From positions 1 through 32,303 of the forward strand of contig CAKRWT010000026.1 of assembly GCA_934418125.1 (NCBI GenBank): a stretch of 32,303 bases of DNA, in the 5' to 3' direction. Shown piece after piece: positions 5,235-13,577 of this stretch (positions are counted from its first letter, which is position 1; each line of letters starts with the position of its first letter). A program made the position numbers and the translations under genes. The notes under the pieces were generated by a model, which did no database searches, was not told where the DNA came from, and saw only the letters and a program-made list of their open reading frames with translations. Origin of the DNA: an uncultured Lachnospiraceae bacterium (GTDB lineage Bacteria; Bacillota; Clostridia; Lachnospirales; Lachnospiraceae).

Positions 5235-7360
5235 TGAGAAACTTCAAAAATTCTTGCCATAACCGGTTTTTGGAAAGTAACCTGTAATACATTATCCTTT
5301 GTTTCGTAGGTAACATTCTCCTGCAACGCTTCCTTCGGATATGCCAGGGTTACCTGTGTTTTGGTGCCTGCCGGTACTAATTTATCCAGTGGAATCTGGC
5401 AGGTATCAGTCTCTCCGTATCTGCGCCATACGGCAAGATATGCCTTTCCATCTACCTTCAGTGCAGTTGCCATCCAGTTATCCAGGCTGTCTGCCAGTCC
5501 CAATGGCCATGCCGGCACTGCCCTTTTAATATCTCCACGGATGGTTTTATAGTAGTCGATTCCTTCTTTTACCAGGGCTTTTCTTACCGGGGATAACTGG
5601 GGCAGATGACCGCTCTGGTGGATACGGAGCAACAGGGCATTTACCATATTGTAAATGGTCTCTTCCTCATCGCCGTCTCTTTGTGGATAGGACCACACAG
5701 CTGCCTGCTCCGGTGTCAGCCCTGCACAGGCATTCGCAGAAATAGTCGCATAATTGCGGTAGTCCTCCTGATCTGACGTGGACTGGATACTGTACCGGGA
5801 CAGCATCGCATAGTCGGTACGCAGTCCGCCACTGCCGCAGTTCTCAATTACCAGGTCAGGATATCTGGCAAACACATCATCCAGCCATGCCAGATATGCT
5901 CTCTCATGCTCCAGCATACCCTGTCCCACACTGTCTGCATACAATTCCGTGCCGATACCCGGCTCGATATTATAATCCATCTTAATGTAGCCGACCCCAT
6001 ACTGGTTTACCACCCGGTCAACTACTTCATTTACATGTTCGATGACTGCCGGATTTCGGAAATCCAACTGATAACGGCTTCGGTCGAATACCCTCTTGCC
6101 ATGTCTTACGAAGAACCAGTCATCCGGAACCTTCTTCGCCTTTTCACAGTTGATTCCCATGACCTCCAGTTCCAGCCACACACCGGGAACCATGCCCTTT
6201 TTGCGGATGTAATCGGTTACCTCTTCGATACCACCCGGGAACCGTTCCTTACACTGCTGCCATTCGCCTACGCTGTCCCACCATTCGCCCGGTGCATACC
6301 AGCCGGCATCGATAACGAAATACTCACAGCCCATCTCTGCTGCCGCATCAATTAACGGAATCTCCTTCTCCGTGGTCGGGTCTCCGAAAAGACAGTTCAT
6401 ATAATCGTTGAAAATAACCGGCAGTTCTTCATTGTCCCGGTTTGGACGGCGAATCATACGACGGTATCTGGTCAGTTGTCCCATCGCCTCATCAAAGCTT
6501 GCCCTGGATACTCCAACTGCCACCGGTACGGTAGTAAAACAATCCCCCGGCTTTAACTGCTTGAACCAATGGGACTGTACCTCGGTAGGACCACTCAGTG
6601 CCAGATAAAAATGCTCGTTTTCATCACTTATTTCGGCATGCCAGGAACCATTATGCTCTATCTGCCAGTAAAGTCCACAATCCGCCTCTGTGTTTTCCAG
6701 ATAACCCATCGGCAGATATCTCTTGGTGGACCAGTTACCGGTGTTTGTCAGTTCAAAGGTCTGGGAAGTTCTCTGGATTACAGTTGGCTGGGTCTGTCCC
6801 AGTCCCATCTGTGGAAAAGTAGCCGTACGGAAGTTCATTTCCTTCTGCCAGCCATGGCAGGCAAAAATAAGCCTCATTTTCTCGTCCGAGCTTTGCTTTC
6901 CTTCCTTTTCGATTCCCAGATAATAGAAGGAAGAAATATACTCTAACGTCTGTTCTTCGGTTCCCTCATTGATAACATCATGGTGCATCCGTATGGTAGA
7001 AGTTCCTTCATAGAACTGCAGATAGGACACTACCCTGGCACCGGTTGTCTCATCCTTCTGGGTAATGGTCAGAAGTCTGCCCGTCTCATTCCGGGTATCC
7101 TCCATTCCCACATAAGTAAGCAGATAACCCGGAGCCGTCACAATATGCTTGTTTCCATGCTTTTCATAAGGTCTGTTGTATCCGGAGAAATTCACCTGTA
7201 CCAGTTGAAATCCCTCCTTGATAAACTGTTCGCTCTCTTCCTGTTCTTCATAAGGATTGGCAGAAAAGTGCATCAGCTTCAACTGCTTTTCATCGGTTAT
7301 CCCGAATACCAGATATACGCCGTCTTCTTCCACCCGAATCCAGTCTGCTATTTTTGCCAT
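5225..7360 (-). CDS. Alpha-galactosidase, glycoside hydrolase family 36
   Basis: The 711-residue retaining glycosidase should hydrolyse terminal alpha-galactosides such as melibiose or raffinose-family sugars. An N-terminal beta-sandwich (about 1-300) precedes the catalytic barrel, where VIFNDYMNCLFG and FVIDAGWYAPGEWWDSVGEW mark the start. The nucleophile should be Asp462 in YIKMDYN and the acid/base Asp530 in QSTSDQEDY. IENCGSGGLRTDY between them is also a family hallmark. A C-terminal beta domain closes the protein. It has no signal peptide, so it acts in the cytoplasm. The NhaC gene lies 43 bp upstream on the same strand with no terminator in between. No sugar transporter is in the window. 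Activity on alpha-N-acetylgalactosamine is an alternative within GH36. Confidence 0.93.
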   Translation of the reverse strand: MAKIADWIRVEEDGVYLVFGITDEKQLKLMHFSANPYEEQEESEQFIKEGFQLVQVNFSGYNRPYEKHGNKHIVTAPGYLLTYVGMEDTRNETGRLLTITQKDETTGARVVSYLQFYEGTSTIRMHHDVINEGTEEQTLEYISSFYYLGIEKEGKQSSDEKMRLIFACHGWQKEMNFRTATFPQMGLGQTQPTVIQRTSQTFELTNTGNWSTKRYLPMGYLENTEADCGLYWQIEHNGSWHAEISDENEHFYLALSGPTEVQSHWFKQLKPGDCFTTVPVAVGVSRASFDEAMGQLTRYRRMIRRPNRDNEELPVIFNDYMNCLFGDPTTEKEIPLIDAAAEMGCEYFVIDAGWYAPGEWWDSVGEWQQCKERFPGGIEEVTDYIRKKGMVPGVWLELEVMGINCEKAKKVPDDWFFVRHGKRVFDRSRYQLDFRNPAVIEHVNEVVDRVVNQYGVGYIKMDYNIEPGIGTELYADSVGQGMLEHERAYLAWLDDVFARYPDLVIENCGSGGLRTDYAMLSRYSIQSTSDQEDYRNYATISANACAGLTPEQAAVWSYPQRDGDEEETIYNMVNALLLRIHQSGHLPQLSPVRKALVKEGIDYYKTIRGDIKRAVPAWPLGLADSLDNWMATALKVDGKAYLAVWRRYGETDTCQIPLDKLVPAGTKTQVTLAYPKEALQENVTYETKDNVLQVTFQKPVMARIFEVSHLL

Positions 7361-7403
7361 AATATCCTCTCTATGTTTGTGTTTTCTTTATCTATTGTGG
7401 TCT

Positions 7404-9023
7404 TTACTCCTTCTCTCCTGCAAAGTTCTTAATGCACACCAGTACGATTACCATCAGTACAATGGCAATCGGCAGGCAAATCCATGCGTTCTGTACAAAA
7501 CCCGCAATCACATAGGATACGAAGGAAACAGCTGCTGCCACAATCGCATAAGGCAGCTGGGTGGATACGTGGTTTACATGGTCACACTGGGCACCTGCCG
7601 ATGCCATAATCGTGGTATCGGAAATCGGGGAGCAGTGGTCACCACATACCGCACCTGCCATACAGGCAGAGATGGAAATAATCATCAGGTTTTCGTTGCT
7701 GTTGGCAAATACCGCAACCACAATCGGAATCAGGATACCGAAGGTTCCCCATGAAGTACCGGTTGCAAATGCCAAAAAACAGCCAACCAGGAAAATAATA
7801 GCAGGCAGGAAATTCATAAAGCCTCCTGCGGATGACTGCATCGCTGCCTCTACGAACTGTTTGGCACCCAGGCTGTCTGTCATCGCCTTTAACGTCCATG
7901 CAAAAGTCAGAATCAGAATTGCCGGCACCATCGCCTTAAACCCATCCGGCAGACAGGACATACAGTCTTTAAAGGAAAGTACCCGGCGAATCAGATACAG
8001 AATAATCGTAATAACCAGACCAAAAGCACTGCCGATAGCCAATCCTACGGAAGCATCGCTCTGGGAAAAAGCAGTAACAAAATCCGCTCCCTCAAAGAAG
8101 CCGCCGGTATAAATCATACCGATAACACAGCAGATAACCAGACAGATAATGGGAATCAACAAATCCATGACCCTGCCCTTTTCATTTTCCTTTTCGTCCT
8201 GTTCCGCATTGGCATAAGGTCTTGCCGCTGTAGTATACAAATCACCCAAGACTGCATTTTTCTCATGCACTGCCATGGAGCCGAATTCGGTTTTCAGAAG
8301 AACCATACCTACCATCATCACAATGGTAAGAATAGCATAAAAGTTATAGGGAATAGCTCTCACAAATAAAGATAAACCATCCTCTCCCTCTACAAAGCCA
8401 CTGACCGCAGCCGCCCAGGAAGAAATCGGTGCAATAATACAAACCGGTGCTGCCGTGGCATCAATCAGATATGCCAGTTTGGCACGGGAAATATTGTGTT
8501 TGTCTGTGACCGGGCGCATAACGCTTCCCACCGTCAGACAGTTGAAATAATCATCAATGAAAATCAACACACCCAGAAGAATGGTGGCAAGCTGTGCGCC
8601 CACCTTGGTTTTGATATGTTCACTCGCCCAACGTCCGAAAGCCGCGGAACCGCCCGCCTTGTTCATCAGGGAAACCATCGTACCCAGAATGACCAAAAAT
8701 ACCAGAATACCTACATTGTAGCTGTCGGAAAGAACCCCGATAATACCATCGTTAAAGATATGTAAGATGGTTCCTTCAAAACTGAAATTAGAATAGAACA
8801 GGGCACCTACCAGAATACCGATAAACAGGGAACTGTATACCTCCTTCGTAATCAGTGCCAGTGTAATTGCCACGATTGCGGGAACCAGTGCCCAGAAGGT
8901 TGCATACATTGCCGGTGCCTCTGCCTCTGCTGCTTCTTCTGCTGCCAGTACAATCATGGGACAGCACAGCAGGACAAGTGCTAACAGGGAACCAATTCCT
9001 ATCACTTTTTTCTTGTTCTTCAT
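7404..9023 (-). CDS. NhaC family Na+/H+ antiporter
   Basis: The product is a multi-pass membrane protein of 539 residues. Its N-terminus looks like a signal-anchor followed by an acidic Ala/Glu patch (AAEEAAEAEAP, about 27-37). Family hallmarks are FIDDYFNCLTVGSVMRPVTD, a central PVCIIAPISSWAA helix, and near the end FATGTSWGTFGILIPI and GDHCSPISDTTIMASAGAQC. NhaC-type proteins exchange Na+ for H+, and several relatives instead exchange amino or organic acids, so the substrate is open. A ribosome site GAGAGGGG precedes the ATG. The gene begins after the ohyA terminator and probably has its own promoter. Transcription may continue into the alpha-galactosidase gene 43 bp downstream. Confidence 0.9.
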   Translation of the reverse strand: MKNKKKVIGIGSLLALVLLCCPMIVLAAEEAAEAEAPAMYATFWALVPAIVAITLALITKEVYSSLFIGILVGALFYSNFSFEGTILHIFNDGIIGVLSDSYNVGILVFLVILGTMVSLMNKAGGSAAFGRWASEHIKTKVGAQLATILLGVLIFIDDYFNCLTVGSVMRPVTDKHNISRAKLAYLIDATAAPVCIIAPISSWAAAVSGFVEGEDGLSLFVRAIPYNFYAILTIVMMVGMVLLKTEFGSMAVHEKNAVLGDLYTTAARPYANAEQDEKENEKGRVMDLLIPIICLVICCVIGMIYTGGFFEGADFVTAFSQSDASVGLAIGSAFGLVITIILYLIRRVLSFKDCMSCLPDGFKAMVPAILILTFAWTLKAMTDSLGAKQFVEAAMQSSAGGFMNFLPAIIFLVGCFLAFATGTSWGTFGILIPIVVAVFANSNENLMIISISACMAGAVCGDHCSPISDTTIMASAGAQCDHVNHVSTQLPYAIVAAAVSFVSYVIAGFVQNAWICLPIAIVLMVIVLVCIKNFAGEKE

Positions 9024-9115
9024 CTTTTACCCCTCTCTTGTGAATCATTCACTTTAGTAATTTATCTCTGTAAACAAATGTAGCAAGATTCTGAAAGAAT
9101 AGCAAGCCTAACCGC

Positions 9116-9150
9116 AAAAAAGGACGCAAATCCTTTCAAATTTGCGTCCT
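9116..9150 (-). terminator. Intrinsic terminator of the oleate hydratase gene
   Basis: A perfect 11-bp stem (9121-9131 with 9140-9150, AGGACGCAAAT) has an 8-base loop. On the minus strand it is followed by a run of T (positions 9120-9116). It starts 16 bp after the ohyA stop. Confidence 0.88.
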
Positions 9151-9166
9151 CGCCTATGCTTCTTGT

Positions 9167-11170
9167 TTACATATATGGTTTTAAGACATCATGGTCTCTT
9201 AAAACTTTTTCTATTATAGTACCTTTTACCAGCTTAATCAATGGTTTCTTTAAGGCATTTAATGGTCCTGGTAAAGCAATCTCCAATGGAGACTTTCCAT
9301 CCATCAGCTTCACACTGCTGTCTAATAACTCACGGATATCGTATACACTGCCCCATACTTCCGGCACACCACGGTCTACTCCCAACAATCCATAAACTGC
9401 TTCCATGGCGGTTCTGACCGAATACTCTGTGGTAAATACAGTATCTCTTGGTGTTTCTGTAAACTGTCCCAGGAATGCGAAGTTTACACAACCATCCGGG
9501 ATAACATCCGGGCGGTCACCTTTTGTCCTTGGCATGAAGAATGCCGTAATATAAGGCATCATGGTCGGTACGCAGACTGCACTTTCCTCTGCTAACTTTG
9601 GAATCTCCTCTACCGGCACACCCAGATGGTATAACCACTCTTCCGTGATTTCCTTACCGGTACATTCTTTCATTGGTTTCTTTACATAATCGCCTGGCAC
9701 ATCGGTAAACAGACCATATACCCAGACACATACCTTGTCTTTATCCTGTTCCTTGAACTGTCCCTGTCTGTTAATGGTCCAGCTTAACAGCCACTTGGAA
9801 TCCATACAGCTTACGATACCGCCGGTAACCACCTTACCGGTTCTTGGGTCTCTCTTACAGATGTTGGTAATATAAGGGATAATCTTATCATCCAGTGTGG
9901 TAACGGTTGCAGACTCCCAGTTTGTCTTGGCAATGTCAGAACAGAATTTCTCAGGATGTCCGAAGGCAGGGTCCTGTTTGGCAATGTTTTTCCACAAAGC
10001 CCAGCAGCCACTGTTTCTGACTTCTGCATCCCCATTTGGTGCATGGTTCTGGTCACCATAGATAGTTCCCTCGGTACAGCTTCCGTTGGTAACAAATACC
10101 AGGTCATTCTCCGTCAGGACGATGCCTTTTTCTACACCTTTTACCTTACATTCAATGGCTTTTGCAATCTTCTTGTTTCCTTCAAACTCAAAGATAACAT
10201 TGGTAACCTCTGTGTTGAACTGGAAGTCAACGCCTGCTGCCTCCAGATACTTCTGCATTGGCAGAATCAGGGATTCGTACTGGTTGTATTTGGTAAATTT
10301 CAAAGCACTGAAATCCGGTAAACCTGCGATATGATGGATAAATCTCTGGAAGTAAAGTTTCATCTCCAGTGCACTGTGCCAGTTTTCAAAAGCAAACATG
10401 GTTCTCCAGTATAACCAGAAGGTAGAATCAAATACTTCTTCATCAAAGACATCTTCAATGGTTTTATCGTAAAGGTCTTCGTCCTTTGTCATAAACAGCT
10501 TCATGATTTCCATGCAGCCCTTCTGGCTTAAATTAAACTTCCCATCGGTATGGGCATCCTCGCCCCGGTTTACCGTTGCACGGCACAGAGAGTAGTTCGG
10601 GTCTTCCTTGTTCAGCCAGTAGTACTCATCCAGAACGGATACGCCAGGTGTTTCGATGGATGGGATGCTGCGGAACAAATCCCACAGACACTCGAAATGG
10701 TTCTCCATCTCACGTCCACCTCTCATAACATAACCTCGGGTTGGGTCAAAGATACCATCACAGGCACCACCTGCAATATCCATGGCTTCCAGAATATGAA
10801 TGTTTTCGCCTTTCATCTGTCCATCACGAACCAGGAAGCATGCAGTTGCCAAAGCTGCCAGTCCGCTACCCACGATATATGCACTCTTGTCATCTACTCC
10901 CTCTGGTTTTTTTGGATGGGCAAAAGCCTCATAGTTACCATTGGTATAATAGATTCCTTTGCTGTTCTTCTCATGTTTACCAAGCTCTGTATTTCTATAG
11001 TCATCTGCTACGCCGGGCTGCTGTTTGCCGGAAGCTGTCTTTGCCGCACCGGTACTCTTCTTTGCGGTTCCTGTTGCACCATTCTTACGCTTCTTGGATG
11101 CGGCAACCACTGCTGCACCTGCCCCTGCTGCGATAACTGCTGCTCCTACGCCTACACCTTTCTTTGCCAT
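9167..11170 (-). CDS. ohyA: Oleate hydratase (myosin-cross-reactive antigen family) with N-terminal extension
   Basis: This 667-residue FAD enzyme adds water to the cis-9 double bond of oleate and related unsaturated fatty acids, giving 10-hydroxy acids. Recognisable core segments are YYTNGNYEAFAHPKKPEGVD (about 74-93), the FAD site GSGLAALATA (101-110), RGGREMENHFECLWD, FAFENWHSALEMKLYFQRF and, near the end, FLGQFTETPRDTVFTTEYSV. The core normally starts within a few residues of the YYxNGNYEA motif. Here about 70 extra residues precede it: an Ala/Gly-rich hydrophobic segment (5-25) and a Lys/Ala/Gly-rich tether, so the enzyme may be membrane-anchored. The start at 11170 has an AAAGGTGG site. 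The frame is open to 11215 without one. A palindromic operator candidate lies upstream and a TetR gene is adjacent, which suggests fatty-acid-responsive control. Confidence 0.93.
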   Translation of the reverse strand: MAKKGVGVGAAVIAAGAGAAVVAASKKRKNGATGTAKKSTGAAKTASGKQQPGVADDYRNTELGKHEKNSKGIYYTNGNYEAFAHPKKPEGVDDKSAYIVGSGLAALATACFLVRDGQMKGENIHILEAMDIAGGACDGIFDPTRGYVMRGGREMENHFECLWDLFRSIPSIETPGVSVLDEYYWLNKEDPNYSLCRATVNRGEDAHTDGKFNLSQKGCMEIMKLFMTKDEDLYDKTIEDVFDEEVFDSTFWLYWRTMFAFENWHSALEMKLYFQRFIHHIAGLPDFSALKFTKYNQYESLILPMQKYLEAAGVDFQFNTEVTNVIFEFEGNKKIAKAIECKVKGVEKGIVLTENDLVFVTNGSCTEGTIYGDQNHAPNGDAEVRNSGCWALWKNIAKQDPAFGHPEKFCSDIAKTNWESATVTTLDDKIIPYITNICKRDPRTGKVVTGGIVSCMDSKWLLSWTINRQGQFKEQDKDKVCVWVYGLFTDVPGDYVKKPMKECTGKEITEEWLYHLGVPVEEIPKLAEESAVCVPTMMPYITAFFMPRTKGDRPDVIPDGCVNFAFLGQFTETPRDTVFTTEYSVRTAMEAVYGLLGVDRGVPEVWGSVYDIRELLDSSVKLMDGKSPLEIALPGPLNALKKPLIKLVKGTIIEKVLRDHDVLKPYM

Positions 11171-11206
11171 AATAATGACCACCTTTCTGATAATAAAATG
11201 TTTCTG

Positions 11207-11230
11207 AAAATACATTTTGTAATGTATTTT
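11207..11230. promoter_or_regulatory. Palindromic operator candidate for ohyA
   Basis: Arms AAAATACATT (11207-11216) and AATGTATTTT (11221-11230) are perfect complements around TTGT. The site is 37-60 bp before the ohyA start and just downstream of a possible -10 (TATGAT at 11251-11246). Size and symmetry suit a TetR-family dimer. The adjacent TetR gene is the obvious candidate. Confidence 0.6.
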
Positions 11231-11279
11231 TCTCTTGTTGTGGTAATCATATTCCTTTCCAGGACAAAATTAAATTTAC

Positions 11280-11313
11280 AAAAAAAGAGAAATGATAAAT
11301 TTTTTATCATTTC
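11280..11313 (-). terminator. Intrinsic terminator of the TetR gene
   Basis: An 11-bp AT-rich stem (GAAATGATAAA at 11289-11299, complement at 11303-11313) is followed on the minus strand by TC and seven T residues (11286-11280). It separates the TetR gene from ohyA. An additional operator role is possible because of the symmetry. Confidence 0.65.
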
Positions 11314-11376
11314 CCAGTCTTTGTAAAGTTCCAGTATCTCATTTTCTGCTGATTGGTACTCCTGACAAAGCACAAA

Positions 11377-11946
11377 CTAGCTATCTTTCGCTTCCTGCTC
11401 AAAATTCGTAATGGAATTGGATATATTTCCATGCAGGGTAATGCTCATTTTTTCCACAATCGGCGCAATGTCATCGCGCATCCCCCGGTTAATCCAGTCC
11501 AGCATCACGCCCACAAAGCCATATTTGTAGAATTCCGCAATAAACCGCTTATTCTCCTCACTGATATCCGTACCCGCGCATTTTTCCTCCACCACGCCAG
11601 CAATCAGTTCGTAGGTCAGCTTGTACAGATAGCTTTCTATCTTCTCCCTGTCCACTGCCCGGTATACATTCATAATAAAGGGTTTGTTCTCCAGCACTGC
11701 TTCAAAAATCTGCTGCAGCCCTTCCTGCCAGGAATCGTAGGTTTTCTTTCCCTGCAAGGCCCGCTTGCCATCCTCTACACAGACCCACTCTACCAAATCA
11801 TAGATATCCTTAAAGTGATAGTAAAACGCCATTCTGCTGATACCACATTCTGTTGTAATGTCGTTAATGGTAATCTTATCAATCGGCTTTTGCAGCAGCA
11901 TCCGCTTTAAAGCCGCCTCCAATGCAAGCTTTGTTGTGTTTGACAT
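11377..11946 (-). CDS. TetR/AcrR family transcriptional regulator (DhaS-like)
   Basis: The protein has 189 residues. Its N-terminal helix-turn-helix covers about residues 5-50, with KITINDITTECGISRMAFYYHFKDIYDLVEW as the recognition region (about 23-53), and an all-helical ligand and dimer domain follows. I start it at 11946 (ATG, AGGAG site at 9 nt). An upstream TTG at 11955 abuts the ribosome site and is less likely. It lies between a MATE exporter gene (59 bp upstream) and ohyA (downstream after a terminator), all on one strand. I infer control of ohyA through the palindrome at 11207-11230, and possibly co-expression with the exporter. The ligand may be a long-chain fatty acid or its CoA ester, by analogy only. 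Confidence 0.88.
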   Translation of the reverse strand: MSNTTKLALEAALKRMLLQKPIDKITINDITTECGISRMAFYYHFKDIYDLVEWVCVEDGKRALQGKKTYDSWQEGLQQIFEAVLENKPFIMNVYRAVDREKIESYLYKLTYELIAGVVEEKCAGTDISEENKRFIAEFYKYGFVGVMLDWINRGMRDDIAPIVEKMSITLHGNISNSITNFEQEAKDS

Positions 11947-12005
11947 AGCTACCAACTCCTGTTTTGTATAAAATCTTCTGTTTTCCTTTTTCGCTTCTTC
12001 TTGTT

Positions 12006-13364
12006 TCAGACTTCTTTCTGTTCTTTCAGAATTTTCCGCTGTTTATAGAAATAGTATACACTGACAATAGCAGCACATGCAATCCAACTAATAGGATAAC
12101 AGGCAATTATTTTATCCAGGCTCTGCCCTGCTGTCACAAAGCCTACCCAGACCATACGATAAACACAGATGCCAAGTACCGTTACCAGTGTAGTTACCAG
12201 CGTATGCCCCTGCGCCCGCAGGGAGCCTGAAAAAATTTCAATAAAGACAAAAAAAGCATACGTGGGGGAAATAACCCGCATCATTTCCAGCCCGATAGCC
12301 ACTACCGAAGCATCCCCGGTAAAAATACCAAACAGGAATCTTCCCGCCGCCATCAGCACAACACTCATCACCACCGCAGAACCAAGTGCCATCCCCAGAC
12401 ACACATAGGTTCCCTTCTTTACCCTGTCCCAGCGTCCTGCACCATAATTCTGGCCCACAAAGGTTGTGGCTGCAATTCCGAAGGAAGCATTTATCATCCA
12501 GAACACACTGTCAATCTTACCAAAGGATGCCCAGGCTGCCATCGTGTCTACGCCCAACAGGTTCAGGGCTGCCTGTACGATAATATTGGAAATGCTGTAC
12601 ATGGATGCCTGTAACCCGGACGGCAGGCCAATTCGTAAAATACTGCCAAGCACCGCCGGTTGTATCCGGATTTTACGCAGGCTCAGCTTCATACAGTCCA
12701 CCTTGCGCATCAATGTCCAGGTAATCAACAGAGTGCTGACTGCCTGGGATACCAGTGTTGCCACGGCTGCCCCCAGCACCCCTAAGTCAAACACCAGTAC
12801 CAGTAATAAATCCAGTACGATATTGATAAAACAACAGACCACCAGATAATAGAGCGGTCTTTTGGAATCGCCAATCGCCCGCAGAATCGCTGCCCCCATA
12901 TTATATAGGAAGACAAAAGGCAATCCGGAAAAATAAATCTGAATATACAGCGTTGACATTGCCATCAGTTCTTCCGGCGTGTTCATCATGCGCAGCACTG
13001 AGGGTGCTATCAGAATCCCTAAAATTCCCAGAAGAATACCGCCAACGATACCGAAGGCATAAGAGGTATGCAGGGCATCTTCCAGTTTTTCCCGGTCACC
13101 TGCCCCATAAGCCTGGGAAATCAATACCGTTCCACCGGCTGTCAGCCCGGTAAAAAATCCCACTATCATATTGATAATCTGTCCTGACGAACCACCTACG
13201 CTGGACAGTGCTTCCTTTCCCGCAAACTGCCCTACAATTACGGCATCCACCGTATTATAAAGCTGCTGGAAAAAAGTTCCGATTAGAATCGGAAAGAAAA
13301 AGATTAACAGTTGTTTCCAGATAACCCCTTCCAAAATCCCGTTTTTTGCTGCTTTCGTTTCCAT
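12006..13364 (-). CDS. MATE family exporter
   Basis: The 452-residue protein is complete and has twelve predicted helices in two similar halves. The first half begins with FFFPILIGTFFQQLYNTVDAVIVGQFAG, the usual start of the family, and continues with AGGTVLISQAYGAGDREKLE. The second half has the equivalent SFGIAATTFVGQNYGAGRWDRVKKG. MATE proteins expel organic cations, drugs or metabolites in exchange for Na+ or H+. The gene has its own promoter in the divergent region shared with the second ABC operon (TATAAT/TTGCTA, 17 bp). The TetR gene follows 59 bp downstream, so this exporter may be under that regulator. Export of hydroxy fatty acids is not supported by the family and is not claimed. 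Confidence 0.93.
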   Translation of the reverse strand: METKAAKNGILEGVIWKQLLIFFFPILIGTFFQQLYNTVDAVIVGQFAGKEALSSVGGSSGQIINMIVGFFTGLTAGGTVLISQAYGAGDREKLEDALHTSYAFGIVGGILLGILGILIAPSVLRMMNTPEELMAMSTLYIQIYFSGLPFVFLYNMGAAILRAIGDSKRPLYYLVVCCFINIVLDLLLVLVFDLGVLGAAVATLVSQAVSTLLITWTLMRKVDCMKLSLRKIRIQPAVLGSILRIGLPSGLQASMYSISNIIVQAALNLLGVDTMAAWASFGKIDSVFWMINASFGIAATTFVGQNYGAGRWDRVKKGTYVCLGMALGSAVVMSVVLMAAGRFLFGIFTGDASVVAIGLEMMRVISPTYAFFVFIEIFSGSLRAQGHTLVTTLVTVLGICVYRMVWVGFVTAGQSLDKIIACYPISWIACAAIVSVYYFYKQRKILKEQKEV

Positions 13365-13426
13365 TTTTATCCCTTTTTCTGTGTTTCTACTTAATTAGAT
13401 ATATCCGTTTGTATGTAACTTTGCCT

Positions 13427-13455
13427 ATTATACTGAATCTGTTTCCAGATAGCAA
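13427..13455 (-). promoter_or_regulatory. Promoter for the MATE-TetR unit
   Basis: On the minus strand TTGCTA (13455-13450) and TATAAT (13432-13427) are 17 bp apart. The -10 is a perfect consensus match. The site is about 60 bp before the MATE start. Confidence 0.65.
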
Positions 13456-13469
13456 TGATAATTTGGTAC

Positions 13470-13497
13470 TTGCAAAAAGCTCTAAACTCGTTATAAT
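13470..13497 (+). promoter_or_regulatory. Promoter for the second ABC importer operon
   Basis: TTGCAA (13470-13475) and a consensus TATAAT (13492-13497) are 16 bp apart. The -35 boxes of this and the divergent MATE promoter are only 14 bp apart, so one regulator could affect both. The leader is about 75 nt. Confidence 0.6.
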
Positions 13498-13577
13498 GTA
13501 TAAATGATTCAAATACTTTATTTTTAAACAGGATTTTGGCATACTTATGCATTATCCTGCACAAGGAGGATATTATT

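Noticed and set aside
5906..6355. Plus-strand 149-codon frame inside the alpha-galactosidase gene
   Set aside because: Composition is that of an antisense shadow; no ribosome site or recognisable domain.
9041..9053. Small palindrome TGAATCATTCA before the NhaC gene
   Set aside because: Only 11 bp, very close to the start codon, no partner regulator; too weak to call.
11152..11373. Minus-strand 73-codon frame between the TetR gene and ohyA
   Set aside because: It spans the TetR terminator, the operator candidate and the ohyA ribosome site, so it is regulatory DNA.
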